DNA of 64,000 nucleotides from Pseudomonas fluorescens Q2-87 (GCF_000281895.1 NZ_CM001558.1:1926556-1990555); one strand, 5' to 3'. Shown: positions 8,057-17,031, counted from the stretch's first letter. A program made the numbers and translations. Notes: a model not told the origin generated them from the sequence alone.

Positions 8057-9595
8057 TCAGATCAGTCCATTGGCGGTGATTTTTCCCGAGTCGGTTTTCG
8101 GCAACGCATCCATGAATACGTATTGGGTTGGCACCATGTGCCAGTCCAGCGATGCCTGGCAGTGCTCCAACAGCATCTGCTCTGTTGTGTCCTGGCAATC
8201 AGCTTCCAGTACGACGCAAGCCTTGGGGACAAACCCGGCGGACTCGTCGGCGACGGGGACTACCACAACCTGTGCGACCGAGGGGTGGGACGCCAGGCAT
8301 TGTTCGATTTCCCGGGGGTTCACTTTCCAGAGGTTGCGGGCAAACAGGTCGTCTTTCCGGCAAACGTAGTACAGATAACCTTGCGCGTCCCTCCGGAAGA
8401 AGTCGCCGGTCCGGTAATACCTGTCCCGGCCGAAACAGTCGTATTTGAATGCCTTGTCTGTCTCTTCAGGCATCTTCCAATATTCCAGCATCAAATAGTC
8501 GCTGCTCACTAGAAGTTCGCCGACCACTTCCGGTTGTGTAATCGGCTCATCATGTTCGTTAACGATCACGGCATACAAGCCTTTAAGCGGTTTGCCTACC
8601 GAGCCGGGGTACCGTGCAATATCGGCGGGCGGCAGATAACTGACTCGCTTGCATTCGGTAAGACCGTAGTTGGAAAAGATGTCGACGTTGGGAAGTGCCT
8701 GTCTTATTTGTTGAATGTGCCGTGGGTAAAGCGGTTGGCCACTGCTGGAGATATAACGAAGTGAGGGTAATTGCCGTTGCCAATGTTCGCCCATGCTTGC
8801 CAGCAGGAAAAATACCGGTGGGAAGACATGCAGGCCGGTCACCTGTTCCCGTCTGATCACTTCGAGCACGTCGTCCGCACAGTGCGCGGGTTGGCTCTCG
8901 ATCACCGCAGTGCCGCCAAAGAACAACGGCATCATGATGTTGTAGACGCCGTAGTCGGAAGCCAGGGTTGAATAACTGAGGATGACATCGTTGGCGGTAT
9001 TGCCCAGGTAATCGATCACGCTGGTGGCTGCCGCGATCATGATGGGGTGGTTGACCACCACGCCCTTGGGGTTGAAGGTGGATCCGGAGGTATAGAAGAT
9101 CGAGGTTGGCAGGCGCTCGTTGATAATGGGAAGCGGTTGTTCCAGGTCTTCTGGAGTCAATGTTTCCAGGGCTCTCTCGAGGCTGGATGCGTCCGCCGGG
9201 AGGATCTGGCTCGCACCAAACACGAGGATTGTGTCCAGGTTCGCCGCCGAGGCCAGCGCCCCTGAATCCTCATGGCGATCAGTGAGCAATACCCGGGCAT
9301 CGGTGTGCTCCAGTTGATACAGCAGTTTGCTGCGGTTGTAGGTGGGGTGCGTCGCGGCAGTGATTGCGCCTATTTTCAACACGCCCAGAAAAGCCGCGAT
9401 CAGGTCCGCGCTGATCCGCGAGTACAGGGCCACACGGTCGCCGCGCTTGACGCCGTACTTGATCAACACGGCGGCGATCAATGTGGCGCGCTTTTCCAAG
9501 GCGTCATACCGGGTATGGACACCGTCGATCACCAGTGCTGATTTGGCAGGCGTACGGCAGGCGTTGTTCTCAAAAAAATGATGAAAAAGAGGCAT
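8057..9595 (-). CDS. Adenylate-forming acyl/aryl acid ligase
   Basis: A 512-aa ANL-superfamily enzyme that activates a carboxylate as its adenylate. The P-loop reads TSGSTFNPKG (about residues 169-178), with Phe in place of the usual Gly. Other core motifs are 'NYGLTE' (A5), 'YRTGDFFRR' (A7) and the C-terminal catalytic lysine in 'PKTDSGKI' (A10). It resembles CoA ligases and stand-alone adenylation domains, and no carrier protein is encoded nearby. Its ATG shares a base with the stop of the 49-aa ORF upstream (TGATG) and AAGGGA lies ahead of it. It is the first large gene of the operon. Substrate unknown. Confidence 0.9.
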   Translation of the reverse strand: MPLFHHFFENNACRTPAKSALVIDGVHTRYDALEKRATLIAAVLIKYGVKRGDRVALYSRISADLIAAFLGVLKIGAITAATHPTYNRSKLLYQLEHTDARVLLTDRHEDSGALASAANLDTILVFGASQILPADASSLERALETLTPEDLEQPLPIINERLPTSIFYTSGSTFNPKGVVVNHPIMIAAATSVIDYLGNTANDVILSYSTLASDYGVYNIMMPLFFGGTAVIESQPAHCADDVLEVIRREQVTGLHVFPPVFFLLASMGEHWQRQLPSLRYISSSGQPLYPRHIQQIRQALPNVDIFSNYGLTECKRVSYLPPADIARYPGSVGKPLKGLYAVIVNEHDEPITQPEVVGELLVSSDYLMLEYWKMPEETDKAFKYDCFGRDRYYRTGDFFRRDAQGYLYYVCRKDDLFARNLWKVNPREIEQCLASHPSVAQVVVVPVADESAGFVPKACVVLEADCQDTTEQMLLEHCQASLDWHMVPTQYVFMDALPKTDSGKITANGLI

Positions 9596-9744
9596 CAGCG
9601 ATCCCTTGCAATAATTGCCTGATATTTCAATTGAATCGATGGTTCACCGGGGCGGCGATACGCATAGGCGAGAACAGATATATACCTGTGCGATCGAGAA
9701 GAGTATGTAGAGGCGATAGGCATTGGGGTGCCGAGAGGCGGCAT
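9595..9744 (-). CDS. 49-aa leader/precursor-like ORF coupled to the ligase gene
   Basis: The minus-strand ATG at 9744 follows a strong AAGGAG at about 9 bases. Its TGA overlaps the ligase ATG as TGATG, a classic translational-coupling junction. The product is basic and Tyr/Ser/Arg-rich ('STYSSRSHRYISVLAYAYRR' in the middle), with no Cys, membrane segment or clear signal peptide. It may be a regulatory leader peptide, a small protein of the pathway, or a substrate peptide. A longer frame reaching 9873 lacks a ribosome-binding site. Codons are less G/C-ending than in neighbouring genes. Confidence 0.45.
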   Translation of the reverse strand: MPPLGTPMPIASTYSSRSHRYISVLAYAYRRPGEPSIQLKYQAIIARDR

Positions 9745-9782
9745 ACGCGTGATCTCCTTATTATTTTTATTGCCGTCCATGA

Positions 9783-9798
9783 TCAAGCTATAGCTTGA
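9783..9798. promoter_or_regulatory. Perfect 16-bp palindrome upstream of the operon
   Basis: TCAAGCTATAGCTTGA is a perfect inverted repeat lying 39 bases upstream of the 49-aa ORF start. It resembles MerR-type sites (compare TCAAG...CTTGA of SoxR boxes, but with a 6-base centre). A TTGACA hexamer lies about 40 bases further upstream on the minus strand. Candidate operator; the binding protein is unknown. Confidence 0.45.
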
Positions 9799-9867
9799 AG
9801 TTGGCCTGATAGTTCCATTCAGAAGTTTGACTGTCAAGCGTGTCGGGCCGTTCTGGCGCAAGGATTT

Positions 9868-9893
9868 TGTCACGGTATCGTGACAGTATTATA
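9868..9893 (-). promoter_or_regulatory. Candidate promoter with overlapping operator for the 4.2-9.7 kb operon
   Basis: On the minus strand a perfect TATAAT (complement of 9888-9893) lies immediately before TGTCACG-ATAC-CGTGACA (complement of 9868-9885), an 18-base hyphenated palindrome with 7-base arms. The palindrome would straddle the transcription start, a normal place for a repressor. The -35 region is poor. Transcription from here would give a leader of roughly 135 bases before the 49-aa ORF. No regulator gene lies beside the operon. Confidence 0.5.
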
Positions 9894-10102
9894 AGTCTGT
9901 AAAGGTGTGGGAAATTACCTAAATACAAACCTTCAACCTAAGTAGGAATATACTTGAAGCCCTGCAGGCCCGAGCATTGATGGAAAGTGAGTGTTGCCTC
10001 GGTGCGTGAGCCTTGTACCCGTGGTTGCGGCTGCACGAACCCATGACCGTGCTGATCGTCTACATTGACAGGGGGGATATCCCTTTTCTTGAGGGCACTA
10101 CC

Positions 10103-10609
10103 ATGTTCAGATCACGCTCGTTGATTGCAGCTTTTACCTGCCTCGCCCTGGTGGCGGGTTCCGAGGTTGTCGTAGCGGACCCGGGCAACGGCAAGGGCAA
10201 CGCCCAATTCGATCAAGGCCCGGGTCAAGGGCACGGAGGTAAAGGCGGGCAAGGCAACAAGGGCGGACAAGGAAACCCCGGTAACAAGGGCAATCAGGGC
10301 GGCAAGGGAAACCAGGGTGGCGGCGATTGGCATAACGGCCCGAGCCTCGACCGTGGCGGCATCCTGGGTGTGATTGGCGGTTATCGCGATTATTGGAGCC
10401 CCGGCCCAGCGTTGCCGCCGGGAATTCAGAAAAACCTGGCACGGGGCAAGCCGTTGCCGCCGGGCATCGCCAAGAAGCTTGATGGGCGGCTGCTGGGGCG
10501 GTTGCCGCACTATGACGGTTATGAATGGCAGCAGGTCGGCACGGACCTGATCCTGGTGGCGATCGCCAGCGGCATCATCTATGAAGTGCTCAACGGTGCG
10601 TTCGACTAA
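10103..10609 (+). CDS. CigR/RcnB-like secreted protein with Gly/Lys/Gln/Asn repeats
   Basis: A 168-aa protein with a signal peptide (about 1-24, cleavage near 'VVVADP'). A low-complexity segment follows (about 28-80) of repeated G-K-G-N-Q-G units. The conserved C-terminal domain has 'LPPGIQKNLARGKPLPPGIAKKL' and ends 'VGTDLILVAIASGIIYEVL'. This is the layout of proteins annotated as CigR-family anti-virulence regulators; Salmonella CigR is the namesake, and the pseudomonad role is not established. The ATG at 10103 has GAGGG upstream; the frame is open back to 10013 without support. Confidence 0.82.
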   Translation: MFRSRSLIAAFTCLALVAGSEVVVADPGNGKGNAQFDQGPGQGHGGKGGQGNKGGQGNPGNKGNQGGKGNQGGGDWHNGPSLDRGGILGVIGGYRDYWSPGPALPPGIQKNLARGKPLPPGIAKKLDGRLLGRLPHYDGYEWQQVGTDLILVAIASGIIYEVLNGAFD

Positions 10610-10642
10610 TTCGGAGTAATGCCAGTCAGTTAAGCGAAACGC

Positions 10643-10733
10643 CTGTGGGAGCTAGCTTGCTCGCGAAAGCGGCCGGTCATTCAACATTGATGTTGGCTGA
10701 CCCGACGCCTTCGCGAGCAAGCTCGCTCCCACA
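10643..10733. repeat. REPIN (inverted REP pair), copy 1 of a tandem
   Basis: CTGTGGGAGCTAGCTTGCTC and its inverted partner near 10707-10733 flank about 40 bases of spacer, a typical REP doublet. The copy at 10778 is almost identical over its full length, including the spacer, so a recent local duplication is likely. Confidence 0.85.
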
Positions 10734-10777
10734 TTTTTTCCGGGTTGTTCTCAGGTGCCGTGTTCACCAGAGATCCC

Positions 10778-10868
10778 CTGTGGGAGCTAGCTTGCTCGCG
10801 AAAGCGGTCGGTCATTCAACATTGAGGTTGGCTGACCCGACGCCTTCGCGAGCAAGCTCGCTCCCACA
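10778..10868. repeat. REPIN, copy 2 of a tandem
   Basis: Nearly identical to the element at 10643 apart from a few bases in the spacer. Both carry the rarer arm GGGAGCTAGCTTGC. It ends about 20 bases before the stop of the sigma-54 activator gene and may act as an mRNA 3'-end structure. Confidence 0.85.
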
Positions 10869-10887
10869 TTTTCCTCCGGTGTCAGGA

Positions 10888-12732
10888 TCAGCTTTCCAGT
10901 TGCCGCAGGCGTTTGTACAGCGTATTGCGGCTGACTCCCAGCCGTCGCGCCAGGTGCGAAATGTTCCCGCCCACTGCTTGCAACTGACGGTTGAGGTCCT
11001 CGGCGTCGTTCAGGTCCACCGCCAGCGGCTCGGGTGTTTCCATCGGTTCCATTTCCAGGTCGACAAAGAAGTCGTCGGGCAGGTGTTCCGGGCGGATCGG
11101 CTGTTCCTCGGCCATCGCCAGCGCCACTTGCAGCACGCTACTGACCTGGCGCAGGTTGCCCGGCCACGGATGGCGTTCGAACAGGTCCAGCACTTCGCGG
11201 CTCAGGCCGGCCCACTGGGTCGGTTCGCGATGGTGTTCCCAGAGGCGTTTGAACAGGGCCTGTTTGTCGCTGCGTTCGCGCAGCGGTGGCAGTTCCAGGG
11301 TCAGGCCGCCGATGCGGTAGTACAGGTCTTCGCGAAACCGGCCCAGTTGCACCTGTTCGCGCAGCGAGCGGTTAGTGGCGGAGATGATGCGGATGTCCAC
11401 CGGGAACAGCTCGGCGCTGCCCACCGGTTGCACGCAACGTTCCTGCAACACCCGCAGCAATCGGGCCTGGGTGGGCAGGGGCATGTCGCCGATCTCGTCG
11501 AGAAACAGCGTGCCACGGTCCGCCTTGCGGATCAGGCCGATGCTGCCCTTTTGGTTGGCGCCGGTGAAGGCGCCTTTTTCGTAACCGAACAGTTCCGATT
11601 CCACCAGCTCGGCGGGGATTGCCGCGCAGTTGACCGCGATGAAAGCCTGTTTACAGCGGGAACTGGCCTGGTGCAGGGCTTTGACGAAGACTTCCTTGCC
11701 GACGCCGGTCTCGCCGTGGATCAGCAGCGGGATGTCTTTTTCCAGCAAACGCTCGGCCTGGCGTACGGCTTTTTCCACGCGGCTGTCACCCAAGTGCAGC
11801 GTGTTGAGGCTGATAGCATTATTCGCCGGGGCAGGTGAGGGCGGTGTTTCGGTGAAAATCCGCGCCTTGATCGACACTTGGCTCGGACGCCGGAGCAAAC
11901 ACTGGAAACGATTATTTCCGGACGCTTGCAGGGCAAACGGCAGGCCGTCGGGTTGGTTCAACAGTTCCAGTAGCGAAACCTTGAACAGGCTTTCGATGCT
12001 GACCCGCGACAGGCTAAGGCCCAGCAGGTTGTCCGCCCGGCGGTTGGCGGAAAGTACTTGGCCACTCTCATCGAAGACCAGCAGGCCGGCCCACTGACTG
12101 TCGAGGTTGTTCAATCCGGTGTTGAAGGTCAGTTGGAAATGTTCACCGCGAAACAGGTTGAGGATCAGCCGATTCTCCACGGTCTGGCTCATCATCTTGA
12201 CCATGCCCAGGGTGTGGGACGGCGGCAGGTAGCTGTCGCTGGAGACGTCCAGCACCGCGATGACCTTGCGCTCGGCATCGAAGATCGGCGCCGCAGAGCC
12301 GGTCATGAAACGGTTGGCCTTGAGGAAATGTTCATCGTGTTCGATGTGCACCGCCTGTTCACAAGCCAGCGCAGTGCCGATGGCGTTGGTGCCCGTGCTG
12401 CGTTCCATCCAGCTCGCCCCGGCGCTGAAGCCGTGGGCCAGTCGCGGTTCGATGAAGCGCTGGGTGCCCCAGGAGGTCAGCACCTGGCCCTGGTTGTCGG
12501 CGAGCATGATCAGGCAGTTGGAATTGCTCAGGATGTTTTCGTAATACGGCAAGACTTCCTGGTGGGTGGTCTGCACCAATGAATGCTGGCTTTCCAGCAA
12601 CTGGGCGACGCCGTCGGCGGGCAACTGGTCAAATGAAGGCACGCTCTGATGGCTCAGGCCAAAGGCGCGGCAGCGGGACCAGGAAGCCTGGATGATGGCC
12701 TCGTGGGACAAGGCTGGAGCAGGTGCGGCCAT
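10888..12732 (-). CDS. Sigma-54-dependent activator of the AcoR family
   Basis: A 614-aa enhancer-binding protein. Order: N-terminal sensory region with a GAF-type domain (about 50-200), a PAS-like stretch (about 215-300, 'LLVFDESGQVLSANRRADNLLG'), an AAA+ domain and a C-terminal Fis helix-turn-helix ('GGNISHLARRLGVSRNTLYKRL'). The AAA+ domain has Walker A GETGVGKE near residue 339, the sigma-54 contact loop GAFTGA and Walker B 'GTLFLDEIGDMP'. The GAFTGA loop is intact, so it should activate RNA polymerase-sigma54. It is divergent from the glycerol-type ABC operon, which has a -24/-12 promoter and a repeat array suited to such a regulator. The inducer is presumably the imported polyol (inference). 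Confidence 0.93.
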   Translation of the reverse strand: MAAPAPALSHEAIIQASWSRCRAFGLSHQSVPSFDQLPADGVAQLLESQHSLVQTTHQEVLPYYENILSNSNCLIMLADNQGQVLTSWGTQRFIEPRLAHGFSAGASWMERSTGTNAIGTALACEQAVHIEHDEHFLKANRFMTGSAAPIFDAERKVIAVLDVSSDSYLPPSHTLGMVKMMSQTVENRLILNLFRGEHFQLTFNTGLNNLDSQWAGLLVFDESGQVLSANRRADNLLGLSLSRVSIESLFKVSLLELLNQPDGLPFALQASGNNRFQCLLRRPSQVSIKARIFTETPPSPAPANNAISLNTLHLGDSRVEKAVRQAERLLEKDIPLLIHGETGVGKEVFVKALHQASSRCKQAFIAVNCAAIPAELVESELFGYEKGAFTGANQKGSIGLIRKADRGTLFLDEIGDMPLPTQARLLRVLQERCVQPVGSAELFPVDIRIISATNRSLREQVQLGRFREDLYYRIGGLTLELPPLRERSDKQALFKRLWEHHREPTQWAGLSREVLDLFERHPWPGNLRQVSSVLQVALAMAEEQPIRPEHLPDDFFVDLEMEPMETPEPLAVDLNDAEDLNRQLQAVGGNISHLARRLGVSRNTLYKRLRQLES

Positions 12733-12832
12733 GGGGCACTCTCGCAGGTGCTGTTTTTATTGTTGTGTCCAGTCTCGCACAGACTCCTTGTGCTGGGGCA
12801 GGCCTGAATACCACTTAATACACACAGAACGG

Positions 12833-12920
12833 GTGGGAGCGGGCTTGCTCGCGAATGCGGTGTGTCAGTGAACATCAATGCTGCTGATCCACTGCATTCG
12901 CGAGCAAGCCCGCTCCCACA
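12833..12920. repeat. REPIN
   Basis: GTGGGAGCGGGCTTGCTCGC at the left end and its reverse complement at the right end, with a roughly 35-base spacer. It sits in the divergent promoter region between the sigma-54 activator and the ABC operon. Confidence 0.85.
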
Positions 12921-12945
12921 AAGTCATCATCAGGCTGCCGAAAAC

Positions 12946-13037
12946 GTTCATTCAGTGTTGTTCAAAATTGTTCATTGTCAACCTGTTCATTGTTCAGTTG
13001 TTCATTCGCGGCTGTTCACTTCTGTTCATCAATGAAC
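12946..13037. promoter_or_regulatory. Array of TGTTCA repeats, probable activator binding region
   Basis: TGTTCA occurs at 12959, 12969, 12984, 12991, 12999, 13013 and 13023. A GTTCA lies at 12946 and an inverted TGAAC at 13033. Seven full direct copies in about 70 bases is far above chance. The array ends about 55 bases upstream of the -24 element, where upstream activator sequences of sigma-54 promoters usually lie. The adjacent AcoR-type protein is the obvious candidate ligand. Confidence 0.6.
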
Positions 13038-13092
13038 CCATTTTTCCCTTCATAAAAAGTAAAAACAAAGCAGATCAATAGCTTGTAATTTC

Positions 13093-13107
13093 TGGCACGC
13101 CTTTCGC
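13093..13107 (+). promoter_or_regulatory. Sigma-54 (-24/-12) promoter of the glycerol ABC operon
   Basis: TGGCAC-GCCTT-TCGC matches the consensus TGGCAC-N5-TTGC with one mismatch (C for T in the -12 box). It lies 46 bases upstream of the ATG of the first ABC gene and downstream of the TGTTCA array. Confidence 0.75.
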
Positions 13108-13153
13108 TTTCTAGCTCGGGTCGCTTGACTCCAAATAATAAAAAGGCCGAGCC

Positions 13154-14248
13154 ATGTCATTAAAGCTTGAGCACATCTGTCGCACCGTCGAAGGCCAGAC
13201 CTGGATCGACGATGCCAATCTGAGTTTCGAACCCGGATCCTTCAACGTCCTGTTGGGCCGCACCCTGTCCGGCAAGACCAGCCTCATGCGGCTGATGGCC
13301 GGACTGGACAAGCCCGACAGCGGCCGCATCCTGATGAACGGCGTCGATGTCACCAACCGCCCGGTGCGGTTGCGCAATGTGTCGATGGTTTATCAGCAGT
13401 TCATCAACTACCCGACCATGACCGTTTTCGAAAACATTGCCTCGCCACTGCGCCAGGCCGGTGTGTCCGACGAGGTGATCCAGAGCAAGGTGCTGGAAAC
13501 CGCCCGGATGCTGCGGATCGAGAAATTCCTCAAGCGTCATCCATTGGAATTGTCCGGCGGCCAGCAGCAACGCACGGCCATGGCCCGGGCCCTGGTCAAG
13601 GATGCCGAACTGATCCTGTTCGACGAGCCGCTAGTGAACCTGGACTACAAGCTGCGCGAAGAACTGCGCCAGGAAATGCGCGAGCTGTTCCAGGCCCGCC
13701 ACACCATTGCCGTGTACGCCACCACCGAGCCCAACGAGGCCTTGGCTTTGGGCGGTACGACCACGATTCTTCACGAAGGCCGAGTGATCCAGAGCGGCAA
13801 GTCGTCCTCGGTGTATCACCAGCCGCAAACCGTGCTGGCCGCCGAGCTGTTTTCCGAGCCGCCGATCAACCTCATGCCGGGGCGCATTGCCGGCAATGAA
13901 GTGAGCTTCGCCAATTTCGTGCACTTCCCTCTCAACGTCGATTTGCGTCCGGTGGGCGAGGGTGAGTTCCGCTTTGGTGTGCGTCCCAGTCATATCTCGC
14001 TGGTGCCGAGCAACGACGACGACCTCGAACTGGCGGTGACCGTCGAAGTGGCCGAGATCAGCGGTTCGGAGACGTTCCTGCACGTGCGCAACGAGCATTT
14101 CCTGTTGGTGCTGCATTTGCCCGGGGTGCATGAGTACGACGTGGACGCGCCGATTCGCATCTACATTCCGACTCACAAACTGTTTGTCTTCGATGCCCAA
14201 GGCAAGCTGGTCCAGGCCCCGGGCCTGCGTATTGCGAGGGTTGCCTGA
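13154..14248 (+). CDS. glpS: Glycerol-type ABC importer ATPase 1
   Basis: A 364-aa cytoplasmic ATPase of the MalK/UgpC type. The nucleotide-binding domain (about 1-235) has Walker A 'GRTLSGKTS' near residue 36, Q-loop 'VYQQF', signature LSGGQQQR near 135 and Walker B 'LILFDEPLVNLD'. A C-terminal TOBE-like regulatory domain follows. It is first of six co-directional genes whose order matches the GlpSTPQUV glycerol importer described in Rhizobium leguminosarum. It shares one base with the next gene (TGATG). The symbol follows that naming. Confidence 0.88.
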   Translation: MSLKLEHICRTVEGQTWIDDANLSFEPGSFNVLLGRTLSGKTSLMRLMAGLDKPDSGRILMNGVDVTNRPVRLRNVSMVYQQFINYPTMTVFENIASPLRQAGVSDEVIQSKVLETARMLRIEKFLKRHPLELSGGQQQRTAMARALVKDAELILFDEPLVNLDYKLREELRQEMRELFQARHTIAVYATTEPNEALALGGTTTILHEGRVIQSGKSSSVYHQPQTVLAAELFSEPPINLMPGRIAGNEVSFANFVHFPLNVDLRPVGEGEFRFGVRPSHISLVPSNDDDLELAVTVEVAEISGSETFLHVRNEHFLLVLHLPGVHEYDVDAPIRIYIPTHKLFVFDAQGKLVQAPGLRIARVA

Positions 14249-15353
14249 TGGCCGAAATACGTTTGCAGAACCTTGCCCACAGCTACACCAGCACCCCGGC
14301 GGGCCCTGAGGATTACGCGATTCGCGAGATGAACCACATCTGGGAACAGGGCGGCGCCTATGCGTTGCTCGGGCCTTCGGGCTGCGGCAAATCCACCTTG
14401 CTCAATATCATTTCCGGACTGCTCAGCCCTTCCGAAGGGCAGGTGATGTTCGACAGCAAAGTGGTCAACGAGCTGACCCCGGAGCGGCGCAACATCGCAC
14501 AGGTGTTCCAGTTCCCGGTGGTCTACGACACCATGACGGTGTTCGATAACCTGGCATTTCCACTGCGCAACCAGGGCATGGCCGAGGCCAGGATTCACAC
14601 CAAGGTGCAGGAAATCGCCGAGGTCCTCGACCTGCAGAATTTGCTGGATAAAAAAGCCCGCAACCTCACCGCCGATGAAAAACAGAAAGTTTCCATGGGC
14701 CGTGGGCTGGTGCGCGACGACGTGTCGGCGATCCTCTTCGATGAACCGCTGACGGTGATCGACCCGCACCTGAAATGGAAACTGCGGCGCAAGCTCAAGC
14801 AGATCCACGAGCAGTTCAACATCACCATGGTCTACGTCACCCACGACCAGTTGGAGGCCTCCACCTTCGCCGACAAAATTGCGGTGATGTACGGCGGCCA
14901 GATCGTGCAGTTCGGTACGCCGCGGGATCTGTTCGAGCGCCCGAGCCACACCTTTGTCGGCTATTTCATCGGCAGTCCGGGCATGAACCTGATCGAGGTC
15001 ACCGCGCAACCCGGTGGCGTCGGCTTCGCCTCGACTCACTTGCCGCTGTCCGACAGCCTGCTGCGACGCGTCGCCGAAGCCGAAGGCAAAAGCCTGAAGG
15101 TCGGCATTCGTCCGGAGTTCGTCCATGTCTGGGACGGCCCCTACGACGACGCGTTGCGCGCCGATGTTGTCCACGTCGAAGACTTGGGCACCTACAAGAT
15201 CCTGACCCTCAACCTCGACGGCGCACCGCTGAAGGTACGCCTGGCCGAAGACAAGCCGGTGCCCGAAGGCACTGCGTACATCAGCTTTCCGGCTCAATGG
15301 CTGATGGTTTATGCCGATGAATACTTGCTGGAACCGTTGAGCGAGGTACAGCC

Positions 15354-15357
<4 letters not shown>
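14248..15357 (+). CDS. glpT: Glycerol-type ABC importer ATPase 2 with degenerate signature
   Basis: A 369-aa partner ATPase. Walker A 'GPSGCGKST' (about residues 48-56) and Walker B 'AILFDEPLTVID' are good. The ABC signature reads 'LTADEKQK' where LSGGQ is expected, so one of the two composite ATP sites is probably degenerate, as in many heterodimeric ABC systems. A C-terminal TOBE domain follows (about 245-365). It overlaps the permease gene by 4 bases (ATGA). The symbol uses Rhizobium nomenclature and is not the glycerol-3-phosphate antiporter. Confidence 0.87.
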
Positions 15358-16220
<863 letters not shown>

Positions 16221-16230
16221 GGCCCGCACG

Positions 16231-17031
16231 ATGAGCAAGAGAAAGCTGATTCCGCTGCTGATCTACATTCTGTTCCTGCTGGTGCCTATCTACTGGCTGC
16301 TGAACATGTCGTTCAAGAGCAACACCGAAATCCTCGGCAGCCTGACGCTGTGGCCGGCGGATTTTACCTTCCACAACTACAAGGTGATCTTCACGGACCC
16401 GAGCTGGTACACCGGGTATTTGAACTCGCTGTATTACGTGAGCCTGAACACGGTGATTTCCCTGGGCGTGGCGCTGCCGGCGGCCTATGCGTTTTCCCGC
16501 TACCGGTTCCTCGGCGACAAGCACCTGTTCTTCTGGCTGTTGACCAACCGCATGGCGCCACCGGCGGTGTTCCTGCTGCCGTTCTTCCAGCTGTATTCGT
16601 CCATCGGCCTGTTCGATACCCATATCGCCGTGGCGTTGGCCCACTGTCTGTTCAACGTGCCGTTGGCGGTGTGGATCCTGGAAGGCTTCATGTCCGGGGT
16701 GCCGAAAGAAATTGACGAGACCGCCTACATTGACGGCTACAGTTTCCCCAAGTTCTTCGTGAAGATCTTCGTTCCGTTGATTGGCTCGGGCATCGGTGTC
16801 ACAGCGTTTTTCTGCTTCATGTTCTCCTGGGTCGAGTTGTTGCTCGCCCGCACGCTCACCTCGGTGAATGCCAAACCGATCGCGGCGGTCATGACCCGTA
16901 CCGTGTCGGCGTCGGGTATTGATTGGGGGGTGCTGGCGGCGGCGGGGGTGTTGACCATTCTGCCGGGCATGCTGGTGATCTGGTTCGTTCGCAACCACGT
17001 GGCCAAGGGCTTTGCCCTGGGCCGGGTCTGA
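16231..17031 (+). CDS. glpQ: Glycerol-type ABC importer permease 2
   Basis: A 266-aa MalG/UgpE-type permease with six helices. The EAA-like loop 'PKEIDETAYIDGYSFPKFF' (about residues 155-173) is where the ATPase docks. The N-terminal 'YILFLLVPIYWLLNMSFKS' is typical of the carbohydrate-importer permease pair. It pairs with the preceding permease. Not to be confused with glycerophosphodiesterase GlpQ; the symbol follows the Rhizobium glp ABC operon. Confidence 0.9.
   Translation: MSKRKLIPLLIYILFLLVPIYWLLNMSFKSNTEILGSLTLWPADFTFHNYKVIFTDPSWYTGYLNSLYYVSLNTVISLGVALPAAYAFSRYRFLGDKHLFFWLLTNRMAPPAVFLLPFFQLYSSIGLFDTHIAVALAHCLFNVPLAVWILEGFMSGVPKEIDETAYIDGYSFPKFFVKIFVPLIGSGIGVTAFFCFMFSWVELLLARTLTSVNAKPIAAVMTRTVSASGIDWGVLAAAGVLTILPGMLVIWFVRNHVAKGFALGRV

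Noticed and set aside
10645..11838. 397-codon plus-strand ORF beginning in the REPINs
   Set aside because: The first 70 codons are translated REP repeats and the rest is antisense to the sigma-54 activator.
12946..13037. Possible CRISPR-like or satellite repeat
   Set aside because: Repeat units are only 6 bases with irregular spacing; position upstream of a sigma-54 promoter explains them better as binding sites.
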